NCBI RefSeq assembly: GCF_019097595.1
Contig: NC_080716.1
Coordinates: 34,413,401 to 34,477,400 of the forward strand
DNA length: 64,000 nt
Source: Hemibagrus wyckioides
Lineage: Eukaryota; Chordata; Actinopteri; Siluriformes; Bagridae
Direction of reading: 5' to 3'
Numbering within the stretch: position 1 is the first letter of the stretch; every line of letters starts with the position of its first letter. The notes below the pieces were generated by a model. That model worked only from the letters and a program-made list of their open reading frames with translations. It was not told the DNA's origin and ran no database searches. This document shows positions 22,391 through 32,900 of this stretch, one piece after another. Made by a program: the position numbers and the translations under genes.

Positions 22391-22721
22391 AGAGTCTTAA
22401 CAGTCTTGATGTGAAAAATAAGACTGTCCAGTGTTGACGTCCATGGTCATTGTGGACATCTTTCCAACGGCTTATAACGTCAACTTCAGACTCATTTTAG
22501 ATGTCAGTTATACTGCTTCTGGACCAAATAAACTTTCTCACACTGCATTCAGTTAAAACTCACTTTTGTTTCAATGCACTTTCAATTTGTACTTGCAAAG
22601 CAACTCTACAGACACTGTGTGTATAAAACAATGAAAAAAAAAAAAAACAATCCTCTTGCTGTGAGATTTAATACACACACACACATATACACACATGTAT
22701 ACATACATATACAGTAATGCA

Positions 22722-24282
22722 CACAGTACCAGTTAAAAGTTTGGAATTTGGACACACTTTCTCCTTCAGTGAATTTTTCTTTATTTTTATTATTTTCAAC
22801 ATTGTATACTAATACTTCAAACTATAAAAGAACACATGAATTATGTAGCAAACAAAAACAGTGTTCAACACTTTTAGATTTTCTAAAGTAGCTGACAGCT
22901 TGGCACACTCATTGCATTCTCTCATCAGATTCACAGCGTAGTCACCTGGCAGGGTTTTTAATTCACAGGTGTGTCTTCATGAATATATTTGTGACATTTC
23001 TTGCCTTCTTACTGTGTTTAGAGCATCAGTTATCTTGAGAAGAGGGAGGGTGTGTACAGAGTCTATAGCCCTATTAGTGCTACTACAACTACTGTACAAA
23101 ATGTTATGGCAAGAAAGATTCAGTTAAATAAAGAGAAAAGACGGTCCATCATTACTTTAAGAAATGAAGGTCAGTCAATCTGAAAAATCTCAAGAACGTT
23201 GAATGTATCCCTCTTAGTGCAGTCACCAAAACCAGCAAATGCTATAATGAAACTGGCTCTCATGAGGACAGTCCAAGGAAAGGAAGACCAAGAGCTACCT
23301 CTGCTACCGAGAAGAAGTTTATTAGAATTACCAGCCTCAGAAACTGCCGAAATACAGCACCTCAGTTTACAGCCCACATAAATGCTTCTTGGGGTTCAAG
23401 TAGCAGACATATTTAAACCTCCACTGTTCAGAGAAGACTGTAGAAGTCAGGTCATCATGGTCGTATTGCGGCAAAGAAACTATTACTTCGGAAGAACCAC
23501 ATGCAGAAGAGACTTGCTTGGGCCAAGAAACACAAGGTCTGGACATAAGATCAGTGGAGAACCCTCCTTTAGTCTGATGAGTCCAAGTTTGAGATTTTTG
23601 ATTCTAACCACCATGTCTTTGTTAGACGTAGAGAGGGTGAACAGACAATTCCTGAATATGTGAAGCATGGGGGAGGAGGTGTGATGGTGTGGGGGTGATT
23701 TGCTGGTGACACTGTTGGTGACTTAGTCAAAATTGAGGGCACAATTAACCAGCATGGCTACCACAGCATTTTGCAGTGACATGCCATCCAATCTGGTTTG
23801 CTTTTAGTGAGGCCATCATTTGTTTTTCAGTAGGACAATAACAACAAACATACCACTAGGTAAGAGGTATTTGTCCAAGAAAGGGAGTGATGAAGTGCTG
23901 CATCAGATGACCTGAACTCCACAATCACCTGATCTAAACCCAACTGAGGTGGTTTATGATGAGTTTGACCAGAGAGTGAAGGAAGAGCAGCAACAAGTCC
24001 TCAACACCTCTGAGAATTCCTTCAAGATTGTTGGAAAACCAATCCAGGAGACTACCTGAGTCTGGCTGAGATAATGCCAAGAGTGTACAAAGCTGCAATC
24101 AAAGCAAAAGGTGGCTACTTTAAAGGCTAGTTTGGCTACTTTTAACACGTTTTTGTTGACTACATAATTTCATAATTGTAATGTCAATTTCAGTATCTTC
24201 AGTATTAATATACAATGCTGAATGCAATGAAGAGGAAAATAAACATTGAACAAGGTGTGTTCAAACTTTTGACTAGTAGTGT
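22722..24282 (+). mobile_element. Degenerate Tc1-like element
   Basis: The left end CAGTACCAGTTAAAAGTTTG and the right end CAAACTTTTGACTAGTAGTG are imperfect inverted copies. The same family forms the outer element at 36757-38558. The flanks are diverged and the interior is a decayed transposase. Confidence 0.85.
23160..24126 (+). pseudogene. Tc1 transposase pseudogene
   Basis: Reading across frames on + gives the Tc1 order: helix-turn-helix region, GRPRATSATEKKFIRI, SDESKFEIF (first catalytic D near 23580), KHGGGGVMVWG, then a C-terminal IKAKGGYF. Many stops and frame shifts; the second catalytic region is eroded. Dead copy. Confidence 0.8.
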
Positions 24283-24408
24283 ATAAATATTTACACAAAA
24301 TCTGTGTTTTGTCAGAGGGGCACATTCAACTCAGAGACAAAAACTAATGTTCAGGAAATCTTAAATGTTTATTTAATTACAAAGTGAATTGGTAGAGAAT
24401 GATGTTTT

Positions 24409-24450
24409 GTGTGTGTGTGTGTGTGTGTGTATGTGTGTGTGTGTGTGTGT
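24409..24450. repeat. (GT)n microsatellite
   Basis: About 21 GT units with one AT interruption. Confidence 0.95.
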
Positions 24451-24800
24451 TTACATAACTGAATAGTCCAGTAATCTTAAATACTCAAGCCAAAGGGTGA
24501 ATGTCGTACCAGACTGCAGTAAAGATTCTTCTCCTGTCCTTCATCAAGGTCCTTGAAAACTTCAGATTCTGAATTGATGAGTCTCTACACTAGCTGATAT
24601 CTGTGGATAAAGACAAACCAATATGGAGCACATGTAGTGATGAAGAAACACTAAAGGAATATTTATCTTGATAGAGCAATGACATGACATGAGTTTATGA
24701 GTAATGTAAATCATAAGACTACACACTCCCACCATATGAACAGTAATTACACTGCTTTACACACAGATAAACATGTTTCCAACATCACACACCTGATGGT

Positions 24801-25025
24801 CTACTGCTTGTGGATGTCCTCCTCCTCACCTGTGTCCTCTTCAGCCTCACTGTCAGGTGCTTCTGACTCTACTTCCTGTTCTGTGCCCTTACTTTGATAA
24901 CCTTCCACTAACAAATCCTCTGGCTTTCCGTCCACTTTCTCTTGCTGTTTCTCTTCCTTTTCTGATGCTTCTTTCTTGACATCTGGATCATCAAGCACTG
25001 CCTCATCGTTGTTCTTATTATACAT
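24801..25025 (-). CDS. Hypothetical small acidic protein
   Basis: A 74-codon frame starts with MYNKNNDEAVLDD and ends GEEEDIHKQ. It is dominated by Glu, Asp and Lys with no hydrophobic segment, so it would be a soluble, probably disordered acidic peptide. An in-frame stop lies four codons upstream of the ATG, and a T-rich stretch ending in CAG just before it could be a splice acceptor. I do not recognise the family. Composition (even GAG/GAA usage, no AT-rich bias) differs from neighbouring non-coding DNA, which is the main reason to list it. It could be a decayed exon. Confidence 0.35.
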   Translation of the reverse strand: MYNKNNDEAVLDDPDVKKEASEKEEKQQEKVDGKPEDLLVEGYQSKGTEQEVESEAPDSEAEEDTGEEEDIHKQ

Positions 25026-25139
25026 AATGTCCCCTTACTGTTCATTTTGAGCAAAAATGCACATCATTTCACCCAGAACATTAAATTAATACCGTTGTGA
25101 GCTTACTTGAGAGCTAATTTGTGTTTGCGGTAGCCTTTA

Positions 25140-25667
25140 CGTTTACATTTGATAATTATAAAGTGAAACCAAACTAAATTTATAGCATAACATCAGCTCA
25201 CATGCTTCTAACGTGCTAGCTAGCTAACCTGTTAGCTCGACGTGTTAGGTGACTAGCGCTTAGTTATTTAGACAAAGCTTGTTCAGTCTCTTCTGCTAAC
25301 GTTACAGTTGTGAGGATTTTCTTATGCTGTGGCAGTTTTCAAAAGTAATGCCGGTGTTGTGTCCAACTCTGTTTGGGGATCTGTTTCCCCCTAGCCCCGC
25401 CCCCGGACATACTTTCTTCCAGAAGTCTACAATATAAAGCTAACACTAAGTACATTTATAATCGGAACTTAGTTGATCTTACCTTAAGTGTCTTCAACTA
25501 TCTGGATGAGTTGTGACTTTTGTCTTGCTGTAACACGGTCCTGACAAGAGCAGAACATCACATGGACTACAAGCAGGAGACTCGAGCATGGAGGGGAACC
25601 GCCGTCTGATCTGAACTGTGCATGTGCGAGAACTTTTTTTTTTTTGGTACTGCAAAACCACTTGGAC
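25140..25667. promoter_or_regulatory. CpG-rich promoter-like segment, copy 1 (partner about 46370-46840)
   Basis: Contains GCTAGCTAGCTAACCTGTTA, CTAGCCCCGCCCCCGGACAT (a GC box) and GCATGTGCGAG. Copy 2 is nearly identical but has GCATGCGCGAA. Local GC and CpG content stand out from the AT-rich surroundings. Such segments in fish usually mark 5' ends of genes; which gene is unclear. The copy is cut at its 3' side by the LINE that follows. Confidence 0.45.
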
Positions 25668-25823
25668 ATGGGAAGCTTCTAAATTATGGGTTATGGCAGG
25701 CAAACCCAGACAAGGGCCTGAGCTTGAGTATAAGAAACTTACTAATGCTAGGTATAAGTATGCTATTCATTTTATTTGTAAAAATGAACAAACCCTGAAA
25801 GCTGATTTTATGGCCATGAAGTT

Positions 25824-25934
25824 TCTTTCATTTTATTGTCTGTACCACTTATCCGATCTATTCTCAGGTCACAGGGAGACTGTGCCTATCTCAGGCGTCA
25901 TCGGGCAGCAAGGAAGGATACACCCTGGACGGAG
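25824..25934. mobile_element. Short SINE-like insert, 111 bp, with 13-bp target duplication
   Basis: Direct repeat TGGCCATGAAGTT at 25811-25823 and 25935-25947 flanks it. The insert contains GTACCACTTATCCGATC and GGATACACCCTGGACGGAG, a sequence style found as a dispersed repeat in fish. It splits the LINE frame; excising it restores continuity. Confidence 0.65.
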
Positions 25935-26190
25935 TGGCCATGAAGTTGTTAAACAATAATACTATTGATTTTTGGAAGGATTTTTGGATATCTCTTCCAT
26001 GTACTTTAGAAGGAATCTTTGGAGTAGAAAATATTGCAGAGTTATGGAGATCGCTTTATTGTTCTCTTTTTAATTGTGTGCAAAATTATACTGTTGACAA
26101 CATCGAGAATAATGATTCAATATTGATTAAGTCACATGAGGTGTACCAAGCGATAAGCAAATTGCCTGACAACAAAGCAGTCTAGATCAT

Positions 26191-26546
26191 TGTAACGTCT
26201 CGTCAGACGCAGGAGTATTAGAATCCATTCGCGGATAATGTAAAGAGCCGAAGGCTAAGATCTTGCTCGAGGTCACGGAGAAACAGGGTCAAAACCAGAA
26301 AGCTACGTAGAAACAGTCAAAACCAAAACGCTAGTCCAGAAAACGAAGTCAGAAGAAAACAAGCAGGGTCATACACGAGGAAACTAGATAATAGCTAAAT
26401 CAAGGCTTGGCAGGTAACACTAAGGAAACAATGCTTCGCGATGTGACTGAGATAGCGTGCTGCTTTTATACGTCACTGAACCGGAAGTGAGCAGAAACAG
26501 TTAATATTCGGGCGATGGCTCCCTCTGGTGTTCAGGCCTCGTGACA
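26191..26546 (-). mobile_element. Solo LTR, 356 bp, inside the LINE
   Basis: TGTAACGTCTC...CTCGTGACA with target duplication ATCAT at 26186-26190 and 26547-26551. Read on the minus strand it has GTATAAAAG as a TATA box about 90 bp from its start. No internal region. Confidence 0.85.
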
Positions 26547-27984
26547 ATCATAACTGAACATATTAAATATGGTAGTAAGAGGATAGCCACCCTTTTAGCT
26601 GCATGTTTTCATGGTTTTATGTTTCATGGTGTGTTACTGGATTCAATGTTGTCTGTTTTGTTAGTACCAGTTATTAAGGATAAAGCCGGTATGGTGGGTA
26701 GCTTAGATAATTATAGGTCCATAGCTTTTGCCAGTATTCTGTCTAGAGAAAATCTTGCTGGATAGGATAACTGTGTTTATTAATTCTGCAGATAACCAGT
26801 TTGGTTTTAAGGCCAAACATGGTACTGACTTGGTACTGATGCATATACAGTATGCCTTAAAGGAAATAGTAAATAAGTGTAGAGAGAAAAACTCATCAGT
26901 TCGTATGTGTTTTATTGATGGAGCAAAAGCTTTTGATCAAGTTAATCATATAAAGGTATTTAGTAAAATGAGCTAGAGAGAGGTGCCAGACTATATTGTG
27001 AGAATTTTAGCAGCTTTTAACCATGTGCTCTGTTTATGGTCTTGAGCATGATATTTTATATAATAATAGTAAGAGAGCCTAAATTTTCCAGTTTTTAAAT
27101 TGTCTGACAAGGACCTTGCTGTGTGTGCAAAGGTGAAATATCTAGGTCATTTTTTAACTGAACATATGACAGATGATGATGTCATTGAACAGCAATGTTG
27201 CATGCTGTATATGCAGGCAAATATTCCTTTATGCAAGTTTAATTCATGTTCAGACAAAGTGAAGACGTCACTGTTTAAAGCATATTGTACAACACTCTAT
27301 ACTGCACATTTGTGGACAAATTATCGAATGTCTAGCTTACAGAGGCTACAAGTAGCTTATAATAATGCATTGAGAATTTTATTAAGGAAACCTAGATGGC
27401 ATAGTGTTTGTGAGTGTGGGAGTAAACACAGTGAAAGCTGTGTTACTTAATCTAATGTATAAATTTATCTGCCAGCTTAATGCTTCTGAGAATGAGATTA
27501 TCATGGGCCTATCAAATATAAAGTTTAGTACCAGACGTTATCAGTCCAAGTTGTGGAATCACTGACACCGTTGTATTTTTTTAACACATTGAATTACGTT
27601 TTTTTTTCTTCTGTGTGTGTTTTTTAAATATTTTCAACCTTGAGTCTGTAATAGAGTTTTGATTGATTGATTGATTGATTGATATGTTATGACAGGCAAC
27701 CACACACCACAAGTGACAATGACAACTTTTGAACTGAATTTACTGTTAAATTACATGTCAAATTCCAGCACCTGTTGTACATGTCAGCAGTCACACCAAA
27801 AAAAAAAAATACTATGATCCAGATGTTTAAATACTGAACTGCACGTTTATGTCCAAGAGGGGTCATAGTCAGACATCCAGATACTGAACCTGATTTGCAC
27901 ATCATGCAGACTTACAGAAATGATCCTGTACTATCTGATATAATATAGACATGATCTACATGTCTGATAAATGTCCCTTGTTTG

Positions 27985-28142
27985 CCAGAATGGAGGCCTT
28001 GCAACTTACAGGACTTAAAGGATCTGCTGCTAATATCCTGGAGCCAAATACCACAGCACACCTTCAGAGGTCCTGTGGAGTTCATGCATCACCTTCACAA
28101 TATCAAGCAGATGGTTTTAATGTTATGGCTGTTTTGTCTACA
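27985..28142 (+). pseudogene. Tc1 fragment, transposase C-terminus
   Basis: GAATGGAGGCCTTGCAACTT to the truncated inverted repeat near 28120 matches the end of the family seen in full order at 53849-54387. It is cut by the next Tc1, inserted at TA 28143. Confidence 0.7.
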
Positions 28143-28144
28143 TA

Positions 28145-29740
28145 CAGTGCCTTGCAAAAGTATTCACCCCCCTTGGCATTTTTCATGTTTTGTTACATTA
28201 TAACCTGTAATTTAAATGTTCTTTAATCTGAATTTTATGTAATGGATCTGCACAAAATAGTCTAAGTTGGTGAAGTGAAATGAGAAAAATATATATATAT
28301 AAAAGAATTTTTGAAAATTAAAAATCTGAAAATTGGCATGTGCATATGTATTCACCCCCTTTGCTATGAAGCCCCTCAAAAGTTCTAGCGCAACCAGTTA
28401 CCTTCAGAAGTCACATAATTTGTGAAATGAAGTCCACTTGTGTGCAATTTAAGTGTCACATGATCTGTCAGTATAAACACACCATTTCTGAAAGGTCCCA
28501 GAGGCTGCAACACCACTAAGCAAGACCAAGGAGCTCTCCAAACAAGTCAGGGACAAAAGTTGTTGAGAAGCACAAGTCAGGGTTGGGTTATAAAAAAATA
28601 TCCAAATGTTTGATCATCCCCCGGAGCACCATCAAATCCATCATCTTCAAATGGAACGAACATGGTACCACAATAAACCTGCCAAGAGAGGGCGGCCCAC
28701 CAAAACTCACAGACTGGGCAAGGAGGGCATTAATCAGACAGGCAGCACAGAGACCAAAGGTAACCCTGAAGGAGTTGCAGAGTTCCACAGCAGAGACTGG
28801 TGTATCTGTGCATGGGATCACAATAAGCCGTACACTCCATAGAGCTGGGCTTTATGGAAGAGTGGCCAGAAAAAAGCCATTACTTAGTGTTAAAAATAAG
28901 AAGGCACGTTTTGAGTCTGCCAAAAGACATGTGGGCGACTCCCCAAATGTATGGAGGAAGATGCTCTGGTCAGATGAGACTAAAATTGAACTTTCCGGCC
29001 ACCAAGGAAAACACCATGTATGTAACCCCAAGAACACCATCCCCACAGTGAAACATGGTGGTGGCAGCATCATGCTGTGGGGATGTTTTTCATCAGCAGG
29101 GACTGGGAAACTGATCCGAGTCGAGGGAAAGATGGATGGTGCTAAATACAGGGATATTCTTGAGCAAAACCTGTTTCAGTCTGCCTGTGATTTGAGACTG
29201 GGACGGAGGTTCACCTTCCAGCAGGACAGTGACCTGAAGCATACTGCTAAAGCAACACTCGAGTGGTTTAAGAGGAAACATTTAAATGTGTTGGAATGGC
29301 CTAATCAAAGCCCAGACCTCAATCCAATTGAGAATCTGTGGTCAGACTTGAAGATTGCTGTTCACGGAAGCGGAAACCATCCAACATGAAGGAGCTGGAG
29401 CAGTTTTGCCTTGAGGAATGGGCAAAAATCCCAGTGGCAAGATGTGGCAAGCTCATAGAGACTTATCCAAAGAGACTTGCAGCTGTAATTGCCACAAAAG
29501 GTGGCTCTACAAACTACTGACTTTAGGGGGGTGAATAGTTATGCACACTGAAGTTTTCTGTTATTTTTTCCTATTTGTTGTTTGCTTCACAATAAAAAAA
29601 AAAAAACACATCTTCAAAGTTGTAGGCATGTTCTGTAAATGAAATAATGCAAACCTTCAAACAATCCATTTCATTTCCAGGTTGTGAGGCAACAAAACAT
29701 GAAAAATGCCAAGGGGGGTGAATACTTTTGCAAGGCACTG
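28145..29740 (+). mobile_element. Tc1-like element, 1596 bp, nearly complete
   Basis: Ends CAGTGCCTTGCAAAAGTATT and AATACTTTTGCAAGGCACTG are inverted copies, flanked by TA on both sides (28143-28144, 29741-29742). It landed in an older Tc1 fragment just upstream of the R2 promoter. Confidence 0.95.
28503..29520 (+). pseudogene. Tc1 transposase, DD34E, two frame breaks
   Basis: A long frame from 28583 carries helix-turn-helix elements (YKKISKCL), GGPPKLT, WSDETK (first D), GGGSIMLWGCF, FQQD (second D) and NPIEN (E, 34 residues after the second D). A one-base shift near 28556 separates the N-terminus, the expected start codon is changed, and a second shift near 29375 moves the last ~48 codons (MKELEQFCLEEW to GGSTNY) to another frame. 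The catalytic triad is intact, so this is a recently dead copy. Confidence 0.85.
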
Positions 29741-29742
29741 TA

Positions 29743-29869
29743 CATACATTGCTACATACATTACCACCCCACCCTCTTTTTCTCTCTCTTTCCTGTGAGA
29801 ACACAGGAAGTGGTAACGCTTTAACAAACGCCTCTGCTCTGTCAGTCAGTCAGTCGTTAGAGGGACAGG
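29743..29869 (+). promoter_or_regulatory. Proximal promoter / 5' UTR of receptor R2
   Basis: Pyrimidine-rich CTCTTTTTCTCTCTCTTTCC, then CACAGGAAGTGGTAA (Ets/PU.1-type core GGAAGT), then the leader CTGTCAGTCAGTCAGTCGTT shared with R1 and R3. The Tc1 at 28145-29740 ends 130 bp before the ATG, so it may have separated upstream elements. Function inferred. Confidence 0.45.
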
Positions 29870-29900
29870 ATGGAGCTCAGTCCACTCTCTGTGATGCTCT
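29870..29900 (+). CDS. R2 exon 1, start of signal peptide
   Basis: Same ten codons as R1 exon 1, donor GTGAGT. Confidence 0.85.
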
Positions 29901-32900
29901 GTGAGTAAATGTTCTCTTTGTGTCTTCATTAGAGTGAGTGGTGGGGTATAAAGTTGTTCATCTGCAGTCTGAATGTCCTGAGTGATGATCTTATTGTGTG
30001 ATTAAGACATCGTGTGTACTTCAGCATGACTCATAAATTTGTATTTACTAATTAACACTAATTATTATTTTCATGTTAGATATAAGGGCAATACTTGTGC
30101 AGAAACAAACACTTCTCATTATTCCAGTAGAGGCCTGAGAACAGAGAGCAGGTCACTGGTAAAAAAAAATTTAGCTGTCAGGAAGTGAAGGTGTGAAAAA
30201 AGGGGGGATGGGGGGTGAAGATAGACATGTGAAAGCAATAGTTCACTTTTGAATTTTTAACTATATTAAAGCCAGGGCATCCATATTTTGTCAGGAATAA
30301 AATGTCAAACAGAGAAAATACTTTATAACCTACAGTAAGATTTTTGTTACTATTATGATCTGTACTGTGAAGCATCTCAGTTCATTCTAACGCACTAACA
30401 CCAAACTATTGTCTAGTTTTAGTTACTTATTTGTATTAAATCTATCAAAGTATAAACAGAAATAAAGACTTCTCATTAGCCTTGTACACTGACACACACA
30501 GGGCAGTGACAGTTTTAGAGGCCTGAGGACAGAGACAAGTTGCTAGTTGTGGTTTAGCTTTTTTGTGTGTGTGTTGGTGGGAGGAGGTGTGAAACTTGAT
30601 GTGTCAAAGCAACAACTGACTTAAAACCATTCACCTGTAAACTCTAGGTGGAAAAAGGTCACCAAACTGACACTTATTGTGTTGTTTTAAATCCAACAAT
30701 TCACCAAGCTGAAAATATTTGTATGTTGCATGTTTTCAACATTTTGATGCCAAATTTTGAGCCTACCACTATGCAGGAAATATCAAGAGGCATTCTATTA
30801 AATTCAACTTTGGCATTATGCACACTACATGTAAAAAGCCATTGAAATGCAGTTAGCATGTAACCAGAAGAGCTTAAATGGTATGCTGATCAGGCATAAC
30901 ATTATGACTACTTGCCTAATATAAATATTATTTAGAGGCATGGGTGCCACTGAAGGTGTGCTGTGGTATGTGGCATCAGGGGTTTCTAGGATCTGAAAAC
31001 ATCAGGGGCAGAGCCCGAAACATCAGGGGCTTATTAGGGAGAGGGGCTAAGCAAGAATAACACAATTTGTAAGGGCATTTGTAGGTAATATTGTTTAATA
31101 CTAAAAACAAATTAACACAAACAGCATGCAACTTTAGAAAATTTCATTCAATCTTTTTTCTGACTCCTCCCATCAGTTCAGAGTCTTGCGACTAAAAAGG
31201 AGTTCATTAAATTTATTACATTTTCTCTCACACAGGTATGACATGCAATATTATCATATTTACAGCCAGGGCCAGATTAAGAACACATTGTGCCCTGAGG
31301 CTACAGCAAACCCAAGGGCCCACCTTCATTTTATTGCCACACCACATTGTCTCCTACAACAAGAATGATTTTTTTTTATTATTATATTTAAATTTCTAAT
31401 AATTTATTTTATCTGATTTTCTACTATTTTAATTTAATTTTATATTAAATTATTATATTAATTTTTCTAATTTTCTATTATTTTCATTTAACTGTATATT
31501 TGATCATTTTATTAAATTTCTATTTTATATAAGCACAAGTTTGCATACTAAATATTCCAGGTTATTAAAGACATTAATAACATAAATGCATTTAACTGAA
31601 GATATGAACTCCAGACAAACAGGTTGCCAAAATTAGCAAAAACATTTGCAATCATACTTCCTTAATTAGTACATTACAATAAATACTTTAAATAGGGACT
31701 TACCATTAAAAGCTCTTTTTTTAACTTTAGCTGAGCAGAAATCCTTAAAATCCATGCTTCTAACCATGTCGCATTCCAGGGACATCCGTGTTAAATGGCT
31801 CAGTCTTTCTTGCGCCATTGATGACCGCAAAGGAGACTTAATAAAAGATCATTTTGAGAAGGAGCGCTCTCCTGACACATTTGTTATTCCTCTGATTCTA
31901 GGGCAGGCGGTGGCAGTGGCGCCGGCACCAATATTTCATCGTGGACTGTACTATTGTCGTTTTTATCTAAAGGGGCAAAGTAAACATTCATAAAAACCCT
32001 TGCTCTGTAACATGTTATAAGAACAATAACTTACTGCAGCTGCTCACCTTCGATGTGTAAAGCACATGGATTTGCGACAGTGGGTGATGCTGAATGTGTA
32101 TTTACGCTGCACTCTGGTTTTTCCAGATGGCACGGATGTTTTGTCCGAAAGTGAACCGAAGTAGTTTGTTAGTTTGGGAATTTTTGCTTTAAGCTTAGCC
32201 TCCTGTGTCTCCTTTTCAACTTTATTTCTCCTTTTTTGAGCACCACTATCACTTTTTTTTTTTTTAACATTTTGAACACCAGTGAGTGGAATATTTCAGA
32301 TTCTCAACACGCAAAAGCGTAACACAAAGAGACGTTTCCCGTTGTCATGGCTCAAATTGTAAAGCGATTTTGATTGGACAGTGAATTATATCAGTCAGGA
32401 AGATTTTCCAATAATTTCTTGTTATTTTATAATTAGACACAAATCCAATGCCGGCGCCTATATGAATTGTCAATCAATTTCCTCCAGCCAGCGGGCCCTG
32501 TGGAGTGCCGTGTAGATCCTATTTTATTATTATTATTATTTTACAATAATCTATATTATACTTGCACCTCTTATTTTATTCCTCATTCATGCTGGCACTA
32601 CTGTATGCATTTTTCTTTGTTCATTTTTTAGCCATGTATGTATTTTAGTTTAAATACTGCATTAGTTGAATAATAGAAAGTCATTATGTTCAGACTGTAA
32701 TGTCTTAACGCTTTAACAGTTTAATGCAGTTTAATTTTCTGCTCCATGACGTTAGCTAAAACCCCTGTGGGGTCTGATACGGCCAAGTCTTCTGTAGCGA
32801 AGACACCACCAGTAGTAGGAATTAAACCTAGTTGTACAGCAGAAAGGCTCAGTACAGCAGGAACCACTGTACGGAGTACCAGGCCCAGATGCAGCGTAAA

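Larger units (their letters stand above)
24345..25600 (-). other. Possible minus-strand transcription unit (acidic peptide gene)
   Basis: Read on the minus strand: a CpG-rich promoter-like segment (25140-25650), an acidic open frame (24801-25025), a GTGTGT donor just after it (near 24797), a TTATCCACAG acceptor near 24605, and an AATAAA at 24368-24373. Together they suggest a small gene divergent from R2, but each piece alone is weak. Not recognised. Confidence 0.3.
25694..27450 (+). pseudogene. LINE polymerase, broken into fragments
   Basis: Frames at 25694-25823, 25948-26185, 26547-26976 and 27100-27450 together read as one LINE polyprotein. The RT catalytic YADD box should lie between 26976 and 27100 but is deleted. 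Two insertions and several frame breaks prevent function. Confidence 0.75.
25668..27684 (+). mobile_element. 5'-truncated LINE with GATT-repeat tail
   Basis: Coding blocks in order include LDNYRSIAFASIL (reverse transcriptase), MCFIDGAKAFDQVNH (RT motif A) and HFLTEHMTDDD downstream. The tail is (TTGA)n at about 27657-27682. Relative to the paralogous locus near 46840-46960 the insertion replaced about 120 bp. It carries a 111-bp SINE-like insert (25824-25934) and a solo LTR (26191-26546). Confidence 0.8.
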
